Positions 51,116-61,224 of a stretch of DNA of 64,000 nucleotides are shown in pieces. The position numbers were made by a program, and so were the translations under genes. The stretch's first letter is position 1. Every line of letters begins with the position of its first letter. The notes under the pieces are model-generated. The model saw only the letters and a list, made by a program, of their open reading frames with translations, made no database searches and was not told the origin of the DNA. Source of the DNA: JADFOI01 sp965218935 (GTDB lineage Bacteria > Acidobacteriota > UBA6911 > RPQK01 > JADFOI01); the NCBI GenBank assembly GCA_965218935.1, contig CBDCMH010000007.1, positions 1-64,000 of the forward strand. The letters are read 5' to 3'.

Positions 51116-51430
51116 ATGAAAATGCACCCCAAAGGCAAACTGATCGGGTTGGGTGTTTTGATCGCCGGTGCCTCGTTTATCACGAGCGCCCAACTCGATC
51201 CAGTTACAGCCCGCGTCGAGCGGGTGATGGATGGGGATACCATTCAGGTTCGTTTCGAGGGGAACAGCTACACCGTCCGGCTCATGGGAGTGGACACGCC
51301 AGAGACAAAGCACCCCACCAAAGCGGTCGAGTAGTTCGGGCGCGAGGCCAGCGCCTTCACCAAGACGCATCTCGAAGGCAAGACGGTTGCTCTTGTAAGG
51401 GATCGCACCGGGGATACATCGTCGGGATAG
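51116..51430 (+). pseudogene. Secreted thermonuclease (SNase), broken
   Basis: Starts ATG 51116 (GGGAGGT upstream). Signal-like MKMHPKGKLIGLGVLIAGAS, then the SNase core ARVERVMDGDTIQVRF, YTVRLMGVDTPETKHP. A TAG at 51332-51334 interrupts it where family members have a neutral residue; the frame continues FGREASAFTKTHLEGKTVAL, then ends early at 51430 before the C-terminal active-site part. Typical accessory gene of conjugative elements. Confidence 0.78.
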
Positions 51431-51681
51431 AGAGTTCTCTTTGAGCCCCGAAGGGGCGAGGGCTCCGAGAGGGCGAACCCTGGAAATATAGATGACTTTG
51501 GTAGAAAACCCAAGCACTAAAACAGAGGCATTTGACAGTGCTTCTCGGGCGGGCATAATGACTGTTGAGGAGGTCGCTCAGTTTCTGCATATGAGCCCGA
51601 GTTGGGTTTACAAACACTCGCATGAACTGGGCGCTGTGAAACTCGGGGGTTCTCTATTTTTTCCGAATAAGGAGGACCTCT

Positions 51682-52858
<1,177 letters not shown>

Positions 52859-53142
52859 TTTTCCCCGGATGGGAGCCCCAGATGCTTCGGGTCAACGAGG
52901 AAGTGGATGATTGCTTGGATTGCCCGATATTGCGCTGGAATGCTAATAGCCGGAGTTACACGCCCTTTTAACAGCCAAAATGTCTAACCGAAAGTGTGCC
53001 TATCCTCTGCTCATGCGCCCACTCGAAAGGAGAAAAGATCTGTCAGCGCTTGTCCTTGACTCGGGCGCTATCCAGTGAAACCATTGCAGCAAATCTTGGT
53101 TTCTGGGAAATGGTTTGCTAGCAGGGTCAGGTTCTGCCCCTG
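52859..53142. other. 284-bp gap without gene
   Basis: Between tRNA-Arg and the palindromic element. No frame with family features and no second copy of the tRNA 3' end is visible, so a right attachment site cannot be shown. Confidence 0.5.
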
Positions 53143-53415
53143 GTGTCTCGTCCCATGAATACCATGACGTTTGCTGATGGGGCTTGCGAGGTGAGATCAA
53201 GGAGCGAGGAGGAGGTGATGCAGGGACATCGGCGACGACGAGCGACGCGGAGATCGCCCGCAACCCCCATTAGCCCGAAGGGTGGCGGCGGGACGGTATC
53301 GATTTCTTTGTCGCTCCTCCTCTGCGATGCACAGTGACATCGCGTCGTCGTCGCTTCGCGAACTCGACGCCGTCGCGCTCGCCACAAACGCTATGGTATT
53401 CATGGGACGAGACAC
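53143..53415. repeat. Palindromic element G (complete)
   Basis: 273 bp with about 31-bp inverted ends: GTGTCTCGTCCCATGAATAC (53143 on) and the complement of 53415, the same 20 bases, then CATGACG versus CATAGCG. The interior is GC-rich and itself partly self-complementary (GGAGCGAGGAGGAG facing CTCCTCCT). The right end is flanked by TAG. It ends 28 bp before the M20-peptidase ATG. Fragments occur at 30690 and 41324. Confidence 0.8.
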
Positions 53416-53443
53416 TAGAGAGCACCCACGAAGGAGGAACAAC

Positions 53444-53821
53444 ATGTATGGAACTCGCCTGAATATGTTCGTAACTTGTCTGAGTCTGGTCTTTGTTCTG
53501 ATGGTCGCGGATGACGCCCAGGCACAGGAACCTGAGGCCGTGGAGGTGGATGTCAGTGACGAACTGCTCAGCGTTCGTCAGGTTCTGGCGACTCCGCAGC
53601 TGAGGGAGGCTTTGCAGTACGTGGACCGGTCCAGAGACGACACGGTTCAGGAATTCTTGAGTGTTTGTAATGCCCACGGTCCGTCAGGCGATGAGATTTA
53701 TCGAGCACGACATATCTTCAAATTGTTTCGGCTCTATGGTCTGGAGAACGTCCACATCGATGACAAGAGGAACGTGATTGGAATCCGCAGGGGAACTGGA
53801 GAGGGTCCGAAAGTGGTCTGA
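53444..53821 (+). pseudogene. Secreted M20-family peptidase, N-terminal fragment
   Basis: 125 codons from ATG 53444 (AGGAGG eight bases upstream). Signal peptide MFVTCLSLVFVLMVADDAQA, then the M20 start: QEFLSVCNAHGPSGDEIYRA, ENVHIDDKRNVIGIRRGTGE, GPKVV. The metal-site HLDTV that should follow is replaced by a stop at the join to the next pseudogene. About 300 residues are deleted. Confidence 0.75.
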
Positions 53822-53901
53822 TCTTGTACGTAGACCTTGCCATCCTGAGCCTTTCGAGTCATGGACCAGGAAAGAGCTCAAAGACTGTGCATCGTTGGAA
53901 T

Positions 53902-54626
53902 TTAGGACTGCTCTGTCGGTTTGCGGGCCTGGTCCTCGATGGGGAGAAGAACCACGATCTCCCGGGCCACCTCCTCAACCGACTTGCCTGTAACTTCGAT
54001 TTGCCGCCAGCCATGAGCGACACATGTCTGCTGAGAGTGACGAAGCTCCTTCCGAATGTTCCCCAATGAAGCGTACGGCTCAGCAGGAATCCCGAGGTAG
54101 CCCACCCGGACACGTCGCAATTCGAGTAGCCGACTGGGGTTCATAACGAGACAAAAAACCCGTTCGGAGGGCAAGGAAAACACCGCTGGGGACAGAGGAA
54201 TCTCGGGGACGATGGGAACGTTGGCAGCAAACCAGCCCTGGTAGCCGAGGTACACAGTGGTTGGTGTCTTCATCGTTCGGGAAACACCTACGAGGACAAC
54301 TTCTGCTCGGCTGAGCTCGTCCGGGTGCTGTCCGTCGTCGTGGCGGAAGGCGAACTCCACCGCCTCGATTTGCCTCGACTTGGCTTCGACCAACTGCTTG
54401 AAAAGCCCGGGCTTCTCTTCCGGTGTGAGGCTCAGGTGTGTGGCCAATCGATCCAGCACCGGCCCCATCAGATCCATCGCGTCCACGCCCGTGAACGGCA
54501 TTCAGCCACCATCAGACGGCGCAATTCGTTCGAAACCAACGTATGAAGAATGATCGAATCATGGCCAGCCGCTTCCTGAACCACGGCCCGAAGCTGCGTT
54601 GGTGTGCGAACATGCCCACGCCGGAC
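53902..54626 (-). pseudogene. PEP-synthase/PPDK regulatory kinase-phosphorylase (DUF299), frameshifted and cut by IS5
   Basis: The C-terminal 199 codons (from 54501) include VLVGVSRTMKTPTTVYLGYQ with the Ser/Thr pair of the family P-loop region, LSPAVFSLPSERVFCLVMNP and LGNIRKELRHSQQTC. Upstream, another frame gives RTPTQLRAVVQEAAGHDSII and LHTLVSNELRRLMVAECRS, the proper N-terminal continuation, so there is a frameshift near 54490. The gene is then cut at 54626 by IS5. It would have phosphorylated and dephosphorylated PEP synthase. Confidence 0.8.
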
Positions 54627-55743
54627 GACCTTGTTGCACGGATCATCCCGAAGGATGTCTAATCATGGTGTTTTTCAACACTGGGGATAACTTAGATGCC
54701 ACATAAGTTCAACGCAGCCCGACGGCACAAGTTTGATAAGGCGCAGTATCGGGTGATCAACTGGGCGGAATATAACGAGAGCCTGCGCCAGCGAGGTGAT
54801 CTGACGATCTGGGTCAGTGAGGAGGCGCAAAGTGTGTGGAGCGCGCCGCGCCGCACGTCACGGGGTGGCCAGTGGAGATACTCGGATTTGGCGATCGAGA
54901 CATGCCTGACGCTGCGCACGACGTATCGGCTTGCGTTGCGGCAAACGCAGGGACTTATGGGCTCCATCGGCACGCTCATGGGGCTGGATATACGGGTGCC
55001 GGATTACTCCACACTGTCGCGTCGCGCAAACGGCTTGAGCATCGCTCAGGCGATGAGGCAAGCCGGGTCTGTGGCTGTCCATCTGGTGGTGGACAGTACC
55101 GGCCTCAAGATCTTCGGCGAGGGGGAATGGCTCGCCCAGAAGCATAACATCAAGGGAATACGCCGCCGCTGGCGCAAACTCCACCTCGGACTGGACCTGG
55201 CCAGCGGTGCGATTGTTTGCGCCGATCTGACTCACGATGACGTTGGAGACAGCACCGCCTTACCCGGGCTCCTGGATCAACTCGATGCTCCTGTCACGGG
55301 CTTTCTGGCTGACGGCGCCTATGATGGAGCGTCTATATGGAGCGTCTATACGGGATATGCTGAGGCAGCGGTATGGGGAGACCCTGGATGTGGTTATACC
55401 GCCGCCGAAGAACGCAGTGATCCGACCGCAATCGGCGCGGGATCCAACCGTTCGGGATCGCCATATTGCCCAGATCCGCAGCAACGGCCGCATGGTCTGG
55501 CAAGTGGCCACAGGGTACAACCAACGCAGCCGGATAGAAACGCAGATCGGTCGTTGGAAGAGCGTGATCGGCCCCAAGCTCAAATCTCGCAGCTTCTCCA
55601 GGCAAATCACGGAGATCCAGGTCGGCCAGAAAGTTCTGAACACAATGACCGCACTCGGGCGGCCTGTGTTCGAACGCATCGCCTGACGCTACCGCTTGGG
55701 AAAGGGCGAATTCCATCTCCGCCCCGATCCATGCAACAACGCT
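54627..55743 (+). mobile_element. IS5-family element, copy 2 (inactivated)
   Basis: Same ends as copy 1 (TTGTTGCACGGATC at 54631; complement at 55739), opposite orientation. It differs by a 13-bp tandem duplication inside the transposase gene. It has inserted into a PPDK-regulator gene on one side and the rve-type IS on the other. Confidence 0.9.
54696..55686 (+). pseudogene. IS5-family transposase, frameshifted by a 13-bp tandem duplication
   Basis: Codons for MPHKFNAARR... to ADGAYDGASI equal the intact copy. Then TGGAGCGTCTATA occurs twice in a row (within 55325-55352); the extra 13 bp shift the frame, separating the second catalytic Asp from the Glu. The remaining frame (IRDMLRQRYGETLDVVIPPP to VFERIA) follows up to 55686. 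Confidence 0.92.
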
Positions 55744-56887
55744 GTGAAGGGGGAAGTGTTGACGGAGTTTACCAAATGACGGGCTACAACCGCTGCTATG
55801 GAGCCTATCTGCTTCGCCACCAGGGCAAGCGGATCCGGTTGAGCCCCAAGCTGGTGGCGGTAGGGGATATCGGCAAGAGAGTACGGCGAGAGCGGGCCCG
55901 CAAATACGACCAGAAAGTTCTAAAGGCGCTGACGATGATCTGGGAGATACTGGACTATTTGTGTGGCAAACATCTGGTCGCGATTTTGCCGGAAGTGGTA
56001 CCCATTTTACAAAGACATGGGAACTGAAAGTGGATGCCAGCACCCATGAGCGGTTGATGCAGATCAGCGCCGCCACCATCGATCGGCTGCTGGAGCCCGA
56101 AAGGTGCAAGCACCGTCTCAAAGGACGATCCGGAACCAAGCCGGGAACGCTGCTCAAACACCAGATTCCGATCAAGCGTTTCGCCGACTGGCAGGAGGAT
56201 CGCCCCGGTTTTGTGGAAGTGGACCTGGTGGGCCATGAGGGAGGCCAGGGTCGGGGGGACTACCTCCAAACCCTGGATGTGACGGACGTGTACACGGGCT
56301 GGACAGAGGTCCGAGCGGTGCGCAATAAGGCCCAGGTGTGGGTCCTGGAAGCGATGAAGCTGCTTCAGAAGCGCTCGCCCTTCCCTTGGCTGGGGATGGC
56401 TTCGGACAACGGCAGCGAGTTCATCAACAAGCACTTGATTCGTTTTTGTGAGCAGGAAAAGATCAGCTTCAGCCGAACCCGCCCCTCGCGCAAGAATGAC
56501 AACCCTTATGTGGAGCAGAAAAACTATTCGGTGGTTCGGCGGGCCGTGGGTTATGCTCGCTACGAGGGAGAGCGAGAACAGGAGCTGGTGAACGAGTTGT
56601 ACGATCGGCTGCGACTGCAGATCAACTTTTTCAAGCCGGTCATGAAGATGGTGGCCAAGCAACGTCGAGGGTCTCGGATCTGGAAAAAGTATGATGTGCC
56701 GAAAACTCCCTACCGGAGGATCTGCGAGTCCCCTGAGGTGGCGGACAAGATCAAGCGGGAACTGGCCCGAGAGTATGAGAAGCTCAATCCGGCCCAGCTG
56801 GCACGGCAGATCGGCTGGCTTCAGAATTGCCTTTTGCTCAAACCGACTCCTGAGCAGAAGAAACGATGGGAAGCGGGCTGGATGTGA
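55744..56887 (+). pseudogene. rve-type transposase, 5' truncated and frameshifted
   Basis: TGYNRCYGAYLLRHQGKRIR to LCGKHLVAILPEVVPILQRH in one frame; near 56018-56022 one base (likely a G of a GGGG run) is missing and the protein continues ELKVDASTHERLMQISAATI. DDE residues: Asp in GFVEVDLVGHEGG, Asp in GMASDNGSEFINK, Glu in NPYVEQKNYS. C-terminus RQIGWLQNCLLLKPTPEQKK. The N-terminal 45 residues are gone. Confidence 0.82.
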
Positions 56888-57042
56888 AAATCTTTCTCTT
56901 GCTGCAGGCTGCGGGTGTTGGGCAAGGGGTTGCCACTCCTCTGGTTGGTGCTTTTTACCACCACTTTTTGCAATCCCTTCCGGATAGATTCTTAGTGAGG
57001 CAACGAATACCCTTTGGAAATAGATTTTTACGTGAGGCAACG
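55744..57042 (+). mobile_element. 3' half of the rve-type IS (other half at 10.1 kb)
   Basis: Starts at the IS5 edge and ends with two copies of ATAGATTxTTxxGTGAGGCAAC (56978-57003, 57013-57040), the same motif as at 10321-10382. It overlaps the 10-kb fragment over about 110 bp of coding sequence with several differences, so these are two copies of one IS type, each truncated, not one split copy. Confidence 0.78.
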
Positions 57043-57114
57043 GGGTAGTCCAGCGGGCTCAGTTTTTAATTCCTCGATAAAGATAAACAGGATAAGATAA
57101 TAGCAGGAGAAGCG

Positions 57115-57558
57115 ATGTTCAACGGGTTATCCGGAAACCTCAGTATATGGGCCCTAACAGTTCTTCGTATCGTTACAGCCTTCTTGTTCTGGCAGCACGG
57201 AGCACAGAAGTTGTTCGGTTGGTTTGAAAGCGGACCCGTAGACTTCCTGGAATTACGCTGGTTTGCGGGTATATTGGAGTTTGTTGGCCCTTTCTTCATC
57301 GGGTTTGGGCTCTTTACCCGCCCTGTGGCCTTCCTCCTGGCTGGGGAAATGGCGTTCGCCTATTTTATTGCCCACTTCCCCCGCGGGTTTTGGCCCGTCC
57401 CAAACCAGGGAGAGAGGGCCGTTTTGTTTTGTTTTATCTACCTCCTTCTGGTTGCCACCGGCCCAGGCAGACTCGCCCTGGACAATCTCCTGTTCAAGAA
57501 GTCTGCGGAAGAAGAGGTGCCGGATGGTGACGATGATGGCGAGAGGCTAACAGCATAA
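57115..57558 (+). CDS. DoxX-family membrane protein
   Basis: 147 aa, four membrane helices (WALTVLRIVTAFLFWQHGAQ; FAGILEFVGPFFIGFGLFTR; VAFLLAGEMAFAYFIAHFPR; VLFCFIYLLLVATGPGRLAL). The LRxxxxxxFxxHGxQKLFGWF start and the RPVAFLLAGEMAFAYF block are typical. Relatives are part of thiosulfate:quinone oxidoreductase or redox-stress complexes. Stand-alone; acidic tail. Confidence 0.88.
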   Translation: MFNGLSGNLSIWALTVLRIVTAFLFWQHGAQKLFGWFESGPVDFLELRWFAGILEFVGPFFIGFGLFTRPVAFLLAGEMAFAYFIAHFPRGFWPVPNQGERAVLFCFIYLLLVATGPGRLALDNLLFKKSAEEEVPDGDDDGERLTA

Positions 57559-57657
57559 ATCCAAGAATGTTTCTCACTTTCCTCTGATCATCAATTGATC
57601 TATGCCACCCGGCAGAGGAAGGCGGCTTCGCGTTGACTGCGGCTCGACAGGTTGTGC

Positions 57658-59304
57658 ATGGTGAGTGACCCGAATGGACCCCTTCGGAAAGGGTTGGCTG
57701 CCTCCGGCAAAAAGTTTTTTGCCTTCTTTTCTCTAATTCTGTTCTCTTCCTTGATACTGGGTTATCTCTGGTGGGGAAGATTTCAGTACGACTATCGCCT
57801 CTTCCAATTCATTGTCTATGTGGGCGTGGCCCTCATTGTGGCTGCCAACCATCTCTACCACCGCGACACCCTCCCCAGGCTGGGCTTTCGATGGGACAAT
57901 TTCCGGAGTGCTGCCATCGGGTACGGTACGCCCACACTGGTCTTGGGAATCCTCATTTGTGGGTTGGGTTGGCTGGGTGGGAGCTTTCGGTTGGATCGCT
58001 GGAGTGATGTGCTCACCTACTTTGCCTGGGCAGCTGTCCAGCAGTACCTTCTTCAAAACTTCTTGCGGCTGCGCAGTGAGAATCTGTTTGGCTCGGTCAC
58101 AGGATCTTCCTCTGTTGCTCGAAGTTCTGTGGTGCCCGTTTTGTTGGCGGCAACCCTTTTCGCACTCTATCACCTGCCCAACTATCCCCTTGTGGGTGTG
58201 ACCTTTGTGGGCGGATTGTTTTGGTGTGTTTTATATACTCGAGTCCCCAACTTTTTCTGGGTGTGGCTGTCGCAGGCCTTTTTGACCACCCTGCTGCTGC
58301 TTTTTTTCAAATACGAGTGGGCCAATCAATTCGAGGTCGGATCTCCCGGCTACCGCTACGACTTTTATGGAAGCGGAGTCAAGGTGGCGGCCGGTTATAA
58401 CAACTACAGGAACCCGATCATCGCCACTCTCCCTGGCGCCGATAAGGGAACCCCGGCGCAGGTGAGAATATTCGACGCCCGAGGGCTGAGGCTGGCCGAA
58501 TGGAACGCTTTTGAAGAGCTGGATTTCTCGGGCGAGATCTCGGTGGGGGAGCTTGGATTCGGTCCGGGAGATGAAGTGGCCGTCGCACCGGGACCCGGTC
58601 CCAACAACGTTCCTCGAGTCCGCATCTTTGACCTCAAAGGCAATCTGCTTGGCCAGTTCGAAGCCGAGGACCTGGAGCGGGGATATGGGGCCTGGCTCTC
58701 CATTCATTGCGGGAAACTCTATGTCTCTCCCGGGCCAGGACCGGGGCGGCCTCAGCAGGTTCTTGAATTCAGCTCGGAGGGTCAGCTTCTCAGGAAATGG
58801 GAATTTAACGATCTATCCCTGGTCAATGGACTGCGAGCGGCGGCCCTCTGTTCGGATCCGGCGGGTGCGACCCATGAAAGGCAGGCATCGAGTTTACTGA
58901 TGTGGGCATCGGACATCTCAGCCAACCCCTCGACCCTCTTTCTTTACGATATCGCCCGGAAATCCGTTCGATCACTGGAGACGCTGAGCACAACCTTTGG
59001 AATCAACGCCACCTTGGTTCGGCTCGCCGACAACGGCCTGGGTGTGGGGGTGGCTCCGGGTCCTCTGCAGGGCTATCCTCCCATCGTCCTGGCTGTCGAC
59101 TTGGAGGGGAAAACACTGTGGGAATTCCGCGCCTTTGAAGATCCCGAAACTTACGGCAGCAACATCGCAGCTGTGGATATCGACGGCGACGGTACAGATG
59201 AGGTCGTCCTGGGAGAGGGGATCGGTCCTGGGCGCCCTTCGCGGGTCCGTATCTATCGATTGGATGGGCAGCCCGTGGCAGACTGGGAGGCCTACGAAGA
59301 CTAA
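57658..59304 (+). CDS. CPBP-like intramembrane protein (EE changed to QQ) fused to a beta-repeat domain
   Basis: 548 aa from ATG 57658. Residues 1-220: about seven membrane helices with a CPBP (Abi/CAAX protease) layout, but the catalytic EExxxR motif reads QQYLLQ (WAAVQQYLLQNFLRLR), while FxxxH is kept (LFALYHLPN) and the last His position is missing. Residues about 235-548: three or more repeats with GFGPGDEVAVAPGPGPNNVP, YVSPGPGPGRPQQV, DIDGDGTDEVVLGEGIGPG, i.e. FG-GAP/VCBS-like, outside the membrane. Probably not a protease. The TAA stop is the first base triplet of element E. Confidence 0.75.
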   Translation: MVSDPNGPLRKGLAASGKKFFAFFSLILFSSLILGYLWWGRFQYDYRLFQFIVYVGVALIVAANHLYHRDTLPRLGFRWDNFRSAAIGYGTPTLVLGILICGLGWLGGSFRLDRWSDVLTYFAWAAVQQYLLQNFLRLRSENLFGSVTGSSSVARSSVVPVLLAATLFALYHLPNYPLVGVTFVGGLFWCVLYTRVPNFFWVWLSQAFLTTLLLLFFKYEWANQFEVGSPGYRYDFYGSGVKVAAGYNNYRNPIIATLPGADKGTPAQVRIFDARGLRLAEWNAFEELDFSGEISVGELGFGPGDEVAVAPGPGPNNVPRVRIFDLKGNLLGQFEAEDLERGYGAWLSIHCGKLYVSPGPGPGRPQQVLEFSSEGQLLRKWEFNDLSLVNGLRAAALCSDPAGATHERQASSLLMWASDISANPSTLFLYDIARKSVRSLETLSTTFGINATLVRLADNGLGVGVAPGPLQGYPPIVLAVDLEGKTLWEFRAFEDPETYGSNIAAVDIDGDGTDEVVLGEGIGPGRPSRVRIYRLDGQPVADWEAYED

Positions 59305-59399
59305 CCCGGACTGTTCATAGACTGTCGTCGCGAAGCGGCGACAGCGCCGGACGGATGATCCCGACGCTGCAGTAGACAGTTTATGAATAGCCCGGGTTA
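59302..59399. repeat. Palindromic element E (complete)
   Basis: 98 bp; ends TAACCCGGACTGTTCATAGA and, reversed, TAACCCGGGCTATTCATAAA, with a core TCGTCGCGAAGCGGCGACAG shared with element B. TA is at both borders. It lies between the convergent CPBP-fusion and TRAP genes and gives the stop of the former. Confidence 0.8.
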
Positions 59400-59404
59400 C
59401 CTCG

Positions 59405-61216
59405 TTATCGCGCCAGCAGATCGACCAGGGCCAAAGTCATGATGGGCAAGTAGGTAATGAGAAGCACGCCCAGCAGCAAAAGCAGCCAGAAAGGCAGGAC
59501 CGAACGAAAGAGCGTGGTCAACGAAGCGTCGAACCGGTAGGAGGACAAAAACAGATTGAGCCCTACGGGCGGAGTCAGATATCCCAGCTCCAGATTGGCC
59601 AGGAAAATGATGCCTAAATGCACGGGATCGATACCGAAGGCGATCCCGATAGGAGCAATCAGAGGGACCACGACGAAAATGGCCGAATAGATGTCCATCA
59701 GGGCACCCACGATCAGTAGAAACACGTTGAGCGCTAACAGGAAGACCAAGGGGGATTCGATATGCGATTGTACCCAGGCCAGGGTATGCATGGGGATCTG
59801 GGCATCCACCAGGTAATTGGTCAGTCCCAGAGCTACTCCAAGAATAATGAGGAACCCCCCCACCAGTGTCGCGCTCTCGACAGTAATGCGTCCAATGTCC
59901 CGGCCCACCCGCAGATCCTTGTAGACAAAACCCTCCACCACGAAAGCATAGAGAACCGTCACTGCCGCTGCCTCAACTAACGTCGTGAGACCTCCGAAGA
60001 TGCCCACCAGCACCACCACTGGCAAGAGCAATTCCCACTTGGCTTCCCATGCAGCGGCCAGGGCTTCTCCAGCCAGAAAGGGCCGCCGCGGGGTCCGGTT
60101 GAGCAGTCCCTGGCGGACGCTCCAGCCAGCCACCAGGAGAATCAACAGGAAGCCGGGCAGTAGTCCCCCCACAAAAAGCTCGATCACCGATATGTTGGAG
60201 GTGACCGCGTAGAGGATCACCGGCAGGCTGGGGGGCAGCGGCAATCCGATCGAGCCGGCAACGGTCACCAGACCAATGGAAAATTTCTCTGGGTATTGGT
60301 CCTTGACCAGCATAGGGCGCAGTATCCCTCCCATGGAGAGGATGGTCACTCCGGAGGCACCAGTAAAGGGTGTAAAAAAGGCCAGTATAAAGGTGGTGAC
60401 AATGGCCAGGCCACCCGGCATCCAACCCACCAGAGCCGTCAGCACGCGCATAAGACGCCGGCTGGCGCCGCCTTCGGACAAGATATAGCCGCCCAGTGTG
60501 AACAGGGGAATGGCAGGTAACATAGGGAAGGCGGCGAGCCGGTAAGTTTCGAGCGGAACCGAGGTGGCTGGAATACCTTCGTTCCAAAAAAACAACAGGG
60601 CCAGGCCCCCGATCGCTGCAAAGATGGGCAGGCCCAGTAGGGTGGCCGCTAGGATGACCAGGGCGCAGATGATAATAACTTCTGTCCCTTGTAGGGAAGG
60701 CAAGCTTTCCAGCAGTACCGGGATGGCCAGGCCGACCGTGGCCAGCAGCCTGCCGGGCCATTTTCCTGAAGCATGCCAGATCAAGCGAAATGCAACCAGG
60801 CCAAAGCCCACCGGCATGATGCACATGGCCACCCATACCGGAATGCCCTTAATGACCAGGGTACCGGCCCCCCGCTCGGCCCCGATCAGATCCAGGCTGG
60901 CCCACAGCAGCCATGCCGCTATCCCTGCACCCAGGCCACCGGTCAAGACGCGAACAGGGCCACCCCAGCGCTCGGGAAGAAAACTTGCTGTGGACAGCGC
61001 CAGCAGGCGATCGGAACGGGCCGCCAGGGCGGCACCCAGAAAGGCGATCCACAGGGTGAGATGTTCGACCAGAGGGATAGAGCCGGGAATGCCCCGGCCC
61101 ACCATCGTCCGGCCGGCGATCTCGATCAGGGGAAGCAGAGACATCGCCGCCAGGAGCGCGATCGAGAGAGTGTTTTCGACCTTGTCGGCCCCGCTGTGGT
61201 TTTCCGTTTTTTCCAT
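59405..61216 (-). CDS. TRAP transporter fused small and large permease (DctQ-DctM)
   Basis: 603 aa. Residues 1-160 are DctQ-like, four helices (LVEHLTLWIAFLGAALAARS). Residues about 165-603 are DctM, some 12 helices: LPAIPLFTLGGYILSEGGAS, PGGLAIVTTFILAFFTPFTG, SGVTILSMGGILRPMLV, LELGYLTPPVGLNLFLSSYR. It moves a carboxylate or amino-acid-like solute with Na+ across the inner membrane, fed by the DctP protein encoded 8 bp upstream. Fused QM forms are common outside Proteobacteria too. Confidence 0.92.
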   Translation of the reverse strand: MEKTENHSGADKVENTLSIALLAAMSLLPLIEIAGRTMVGRGIPGSIPLVEHLTLWIAFLGAALAARSDRLLALSTASFLPERWGGPVRVLTGGLGAGIAAWLLWASLDLIGAERGAGTLVIKGIPVWVAMCIMPVGFGLVAFRLIWHASGKWPGRLLATVGLAIPVLLESLPSLQGTEVIIICALVILAATLLGLPIFAAIGGLALLFFWNEGIPATSVPLETYRLAAFPMLPAIPLFTLGGYILSEGGASRRLMRVLTALVGWMPGGLAIVTTFILAFFTPFTGASGVTILSMGGILRPMLVKDQYPEKFSIGLVTVAGSIGLPLPPSLPVILYAVTSNISVIELFVGGLLPGFLLILLVAGWSVRQGLLNRTPRRPFLAGEALAAAWEAKWELLLPVVVLVGIFGGLTTLVEAAAVTVLYAFVVEGFVYKDLRVGRDIGRITVESATLVGGFLIILGVALGLTNYLVDAQIPMHTLAWVQSHIESPLVFLLALNVFLLIVGALMDIYSAIFVVVPLIAPIGIAFGIDPVHLGIIFLANLELGYLTPPVGLNLFLSSYRFDASLTTLFRSVLPFWLLLLLGVLLITYLPIMTLALVDLLAR

Positions 61217-61224
61217 GAAAAAGA

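Noticed and set aside
53282..53443. N-terminal extension of the M20 peptidase frame
   Set aside because: It lies within palindromic element G; a good ribosome site and signal peptide begin at ATG 53444.
55333..57040. Long minus-strand frames (280 and 361 codons) at 55.3-57.0 kb
   Set aside because: They cross IS5 copy 2 and the rve-type IS antisense to recognisable transposase segments.
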